DNA from: Zobellia laminariae
Lineage (GTDB): Bacteria; Bacteroidota; Bacteroidia; Flavobacteriales; Flavobacteriaceae
Reading direction: 5' to 3'
DNA length: 64,000 nucleotides
Assembly (NCBI RefSeq): GCF_009725995.1
Contig: NZ_RCNS01000003.1
Span: 682,001-746,000 of the forward strand
In this document: positions 62,130 to 64,000 of the stretch, in pieces
Layout: each line of letters begins with the position of its first letter
Numbering within the stretch: the first letter of the stretch is position 1
Position numbers and translations under genes: made by a program
The notes under the pieces: model-generated
Database searches by the model: none
What the model saw: only the letters and a program-made list of their open reading frames with translations
Told to the model about the DNA's origin: nothing

Positions 62130-64000
62130 TTACAATTCGTACTTAAGACCTACTGAGCCCCAAAAACCATAACCTTCCGTTTGATGAATTCTGGAGAAAT
62201 CCTCATTTGGGTCACCAAAAAACTCGCGTTCGTCCTGATCCGTAATATTATTCACCTGTACAAAGGCAGATAGTTTTTTTGAAATTCGCTGACTTGCGGA
62301 AATATCCAAATGAAACTCATCACCAAAATAGAAATCGGTTAGCTCATTGTTGCCCAAATCGATAAGAATAGCATCTCTGTAAACACCGGATGCCGTAAAC
62401 GTCAATCCTATTTTGGGATTTTCATAGAACACCCCCAAATTGAAGATATTCTTAGGGCTTTCAAACGGCAAGGTTCTATTCACCACCTCATCATCTACAA
62501 TGGTAGAGATTTTTTGTTCCGTGTAGGCATAGGTGTAGTTTGTACTTACCCCAAACCATTTTAAAAATGGAACACCATCGTTCAAAAATTTATGGACTAG
62601 AGAAACCTCAACCCCCATAGCCTTTGCACTTTCACCATTTATAGATTGAAATACGGTATATAAATCCCCTTCAAAATCGGTAAAAGAGCGTTGTGTCTGT
62701 ATCTGGTTGTCCACAAATTTTCCAAAAAGTCCTACTGTAAAAACACCTAGGTTATTGGAGTACTTCTCAAATATGAAATCAAAATTATTTACTGTGCTCG
62801 CTTCCAATTCCGGATTTCTACGGGTGATTCTACGGCTGTCACGGTCAATATTATCCGGCCCTGGAATCAATGCGCTAAAAGGGGGTCTGGTAAAACCGGA
62901 ACTATAGGCCAAACGCATTAAGGTATTGTCATCAAAATTATATTTAAACTGTGCGGAGGGCAACAGGTTTGAGTAGGTAAACTCATTAACTGTATTAAAA
63001 TCATCTGCCCTAATAGCCGAGTATTTATTGTTGGTACTTTCAAAACGTAAACCGGTTACCAACGATAGTTTTTCGGTAAGCCCTAAAGAAAGTTTTACAT
63101 ATGTGGCCACTACATTTTCTTCCGCTTCGTAATCGGTGCCGTCTCCCCTATCTTCGTCAATTACAAAAGCATTCAGACCGCCTACCTGAGAAGCTTCAGG
63201 GTCATTTGCACGAATATTAATGAATCCAAAATCGCCTCCGTTTATGGGGAATGGATTCACATCTTCGTCTACATCTAACTGTGAACGTTTTGCATCTGAA
63301 ATTCTGTTTTTATTACGGAACTTGCCCCCAACTTTTAGCTTGTTCTCCATTCCTATCAGCTCAAAAGGAAATTCAACATCTAGCCTACCTTCATAATTTT
63401 TGTCTTCCGTCAAATTATTATCAAACCGTACACGGTTCAAGAACAATTGCGAATCCATATCCGGATTATCCTTCACCCCCAAGTTAGTAAGTTCATCATT
63501 TGAAAGCCCACTGTAATCTACATCTCTACCAAATCTCCAATACGTTCTATAGGGCATTTCCTCTTCGGCCTCCGTATAGCTAAAACGGTATGAAATATCC
63601 ATTGCACTTAAATCGTGATCACCGGATAATTGGTACAATGCGTGCTTTTGATATTCGCCACGGTTACGGGTTTCCCTACTTTCTTGACCATCCGTTACCA
63701 GATAGTCTACCAACCTTCTTATTTCATCATCATCATACACATTGTAGTTGGCCAATAGCTTTAGGCTGTTCTTTTTATCAAACCGAATATCCGGACTGAA
63801 CATAAGCCCATAACGCACACGTCTAACATCATAATCGTTATTCCTTTTTTCCTCAATATTCAAGGAAGTCTCGTCCGTATAGAGATATTGGTTCAACAAG
63901 GAACCCCTATTGGTACGGTAGTAACTTCCTGCCGCAATAAGCCCTAGTTTGTCATTGAAGAAACGCTTGCCAAGTACAGCGGAAAAAGATTGAAGGTCCT
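62130..64000 (-). CDS. TonB-dependent outer-membrane receptor, partial
   Basis: The frame is open to the window edge; the N-terminal plug lies outside. The visible part is beta-barrel sequence with alternating aromatic strands: FSAVLGKRFFNDKLGLIAAG, MRLAYSSGFTRPPFSALIPG, then NPELEASTVNNFDFIFEKY. It ends in YGFWGSVGLKYEL, a proper C-terminal strand for BamA recognition. The TTG at 63897 is internal, not the start. It resembles TonB receptors of the carbohydrate/peptide-uptake type with a carboxypeptidase-like N-terminus, but the substrate is unknown. First known gene of a three-gene leftward operon. Confidence 0.93.
   Translation of the reverse strand, partial: DLQSFSAVLGKRFFNDKLGLIAAGSYYRTNRGSLLNQYLYTDETSLNIEEKRNNDYDVRRVRYGLMFSPDIRFDKKNSLKLLANYNVYDDDEIRRLVDYLVTDGQESRETRNRGEYQKHALYQLSGDHDLSAMDISYRFSYTEAEEEMPYRTYWRFGRDVDYSGLSNDELTNLGVKDNPDMDSQLFLNRVRFDNNLTEDKNYEGRLDVEFPFELIGMENKLKVGGKFRNKNRISDAKRSQLDVDEDVNPFPINGGDFGFINIRANDPEASQVGGLNAFVIDEDRGDGTDYEAEENVVATYVKLSLGLTEKLSLVTGLRFESTNNKYSAIRADDFNTVNEFTYSNLLPSAQFKYNFDDNTLMRLAYSSGFTRPPFSALIPGPDNIDRDSRRITRRNPELEASTVNNFDFIFEKYSNNLGVFTVGLFGKFVDNQIQTQRSFTDFEGDLYTVFQSINGESAKAMGVEVSLVHKFLNDGVPFLKWFGVSTNYTYAYTEQKISTIVDDEVVNRTLPFESPKNIFNLGVFYENPKIGLTFTASGVYRDAILIDLGNNELTDFYFGDEFHLDISASQRISKKLSAFVQVNNITDQDEREFFGDPNEDFSRIHQTEGYGFWGSVGLKYEL

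Noticed and set aside
1..64000. CRISPR array, rRNA operon or prophage
   Set aside because: No regularly spaced repeats, rRNA-like blocks or phage structural genes were seen; the holin-like gene at 16437 belongs to a chromosomal YtxH operon.

Overview
The window looks like the chromosome of a marine-type member of the Flavobacteriaceae (Bacteroidetes). It is AT-rich, its promoters carry the Bacteroidetes -7 box (TAnnTTTG), Shine-Dalgarno sequences are weak or absent, and it holds a TonB-dependent receptor/lipoprotein operon, T9SS-style C-terminal domains, AraC regulators and a CTnDOT-type integrase. The genus cannot be fixed from the sequence. No complete tRNA, rRNA or CRISPR array was found.

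Bases 1 to about 38,660 form a dense stress/dormancy island. It encodes a WG-repeat protein, an AhpD-like protein with FtsH, an AarF/UbiB-type kinase, an MgtC/DUF4010 membrane protein, two tandem oleate hydratases, Dps with a DUF1566 protein, a divergent sigma-like factor, a general-stress-protein-like protein, YtxH/holin-like envelope proteins, patatin, cardiolipin synthase, Hsp20, a TerB-like protein, a battery of tandem-domain universal stress proteins (three intact, one split by a stop codon, one decayed) and a secreted propeller/malectin/PKD protein with a cytochrome-c lipoprotein. Two paralogous sensor pairs lie inside the island. Each is a PAS histidine kinase next to a response regulator in which a receiver is fused directly to a Crp/Fnr-type DNA-binding protein.

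The main discovery is that almost every transcription unit of this island is preceded by the same 12-bp palindrome, TGAY-N4-RTCA (an FNR/FixK-like box). I found 18 copies serving 19 promoter directions. In every case exactly 23 bp separates the palindrome from the position of the -7 box, which puts the operator centre near -41.5, as expected for a class II activator. I saw none outside the island. My reading is a compact FixL-to-FixK-like circuit (kinase to REC-Crp/Fnr) driving a local regulon whose gene content resembles the mycobacterial DosR dormancy regulon. One kinase also contains a canonical LOV (blue-light) motif.

Bases 38,972 to 57,507 look like an integrated mobilizable element of about 18.5 kb bounded by a 13-bp direct repeat that matches a tRNA 3' end. 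It carries two AraC regulators, a secreted repeat protein, a MobC/relaxase set, an excisionase-like protein, an IntDOT-like integrase and a defence region. The defence region is a Gabija-like pair (OLD nuclease plus UvrD helicase) followed by an apparently undescribed pair: a GHKL-fold ATPase and a large protein with two phosphoribosyltransferase-like segments, interrupted by a frameshift at an A9 tract. A GC-rich, highly structured noncoding block lies beside the defence genes.

Bases 57,508 to 64,000 return to chromosome: a small lipoprotein, a decayed IS3-family insertion sequence and a leftward operon of a TonB-dependent receptor (cut by the window end), a secreted propeller-like protein and a lipoprotein with a GxxHDWE motif.
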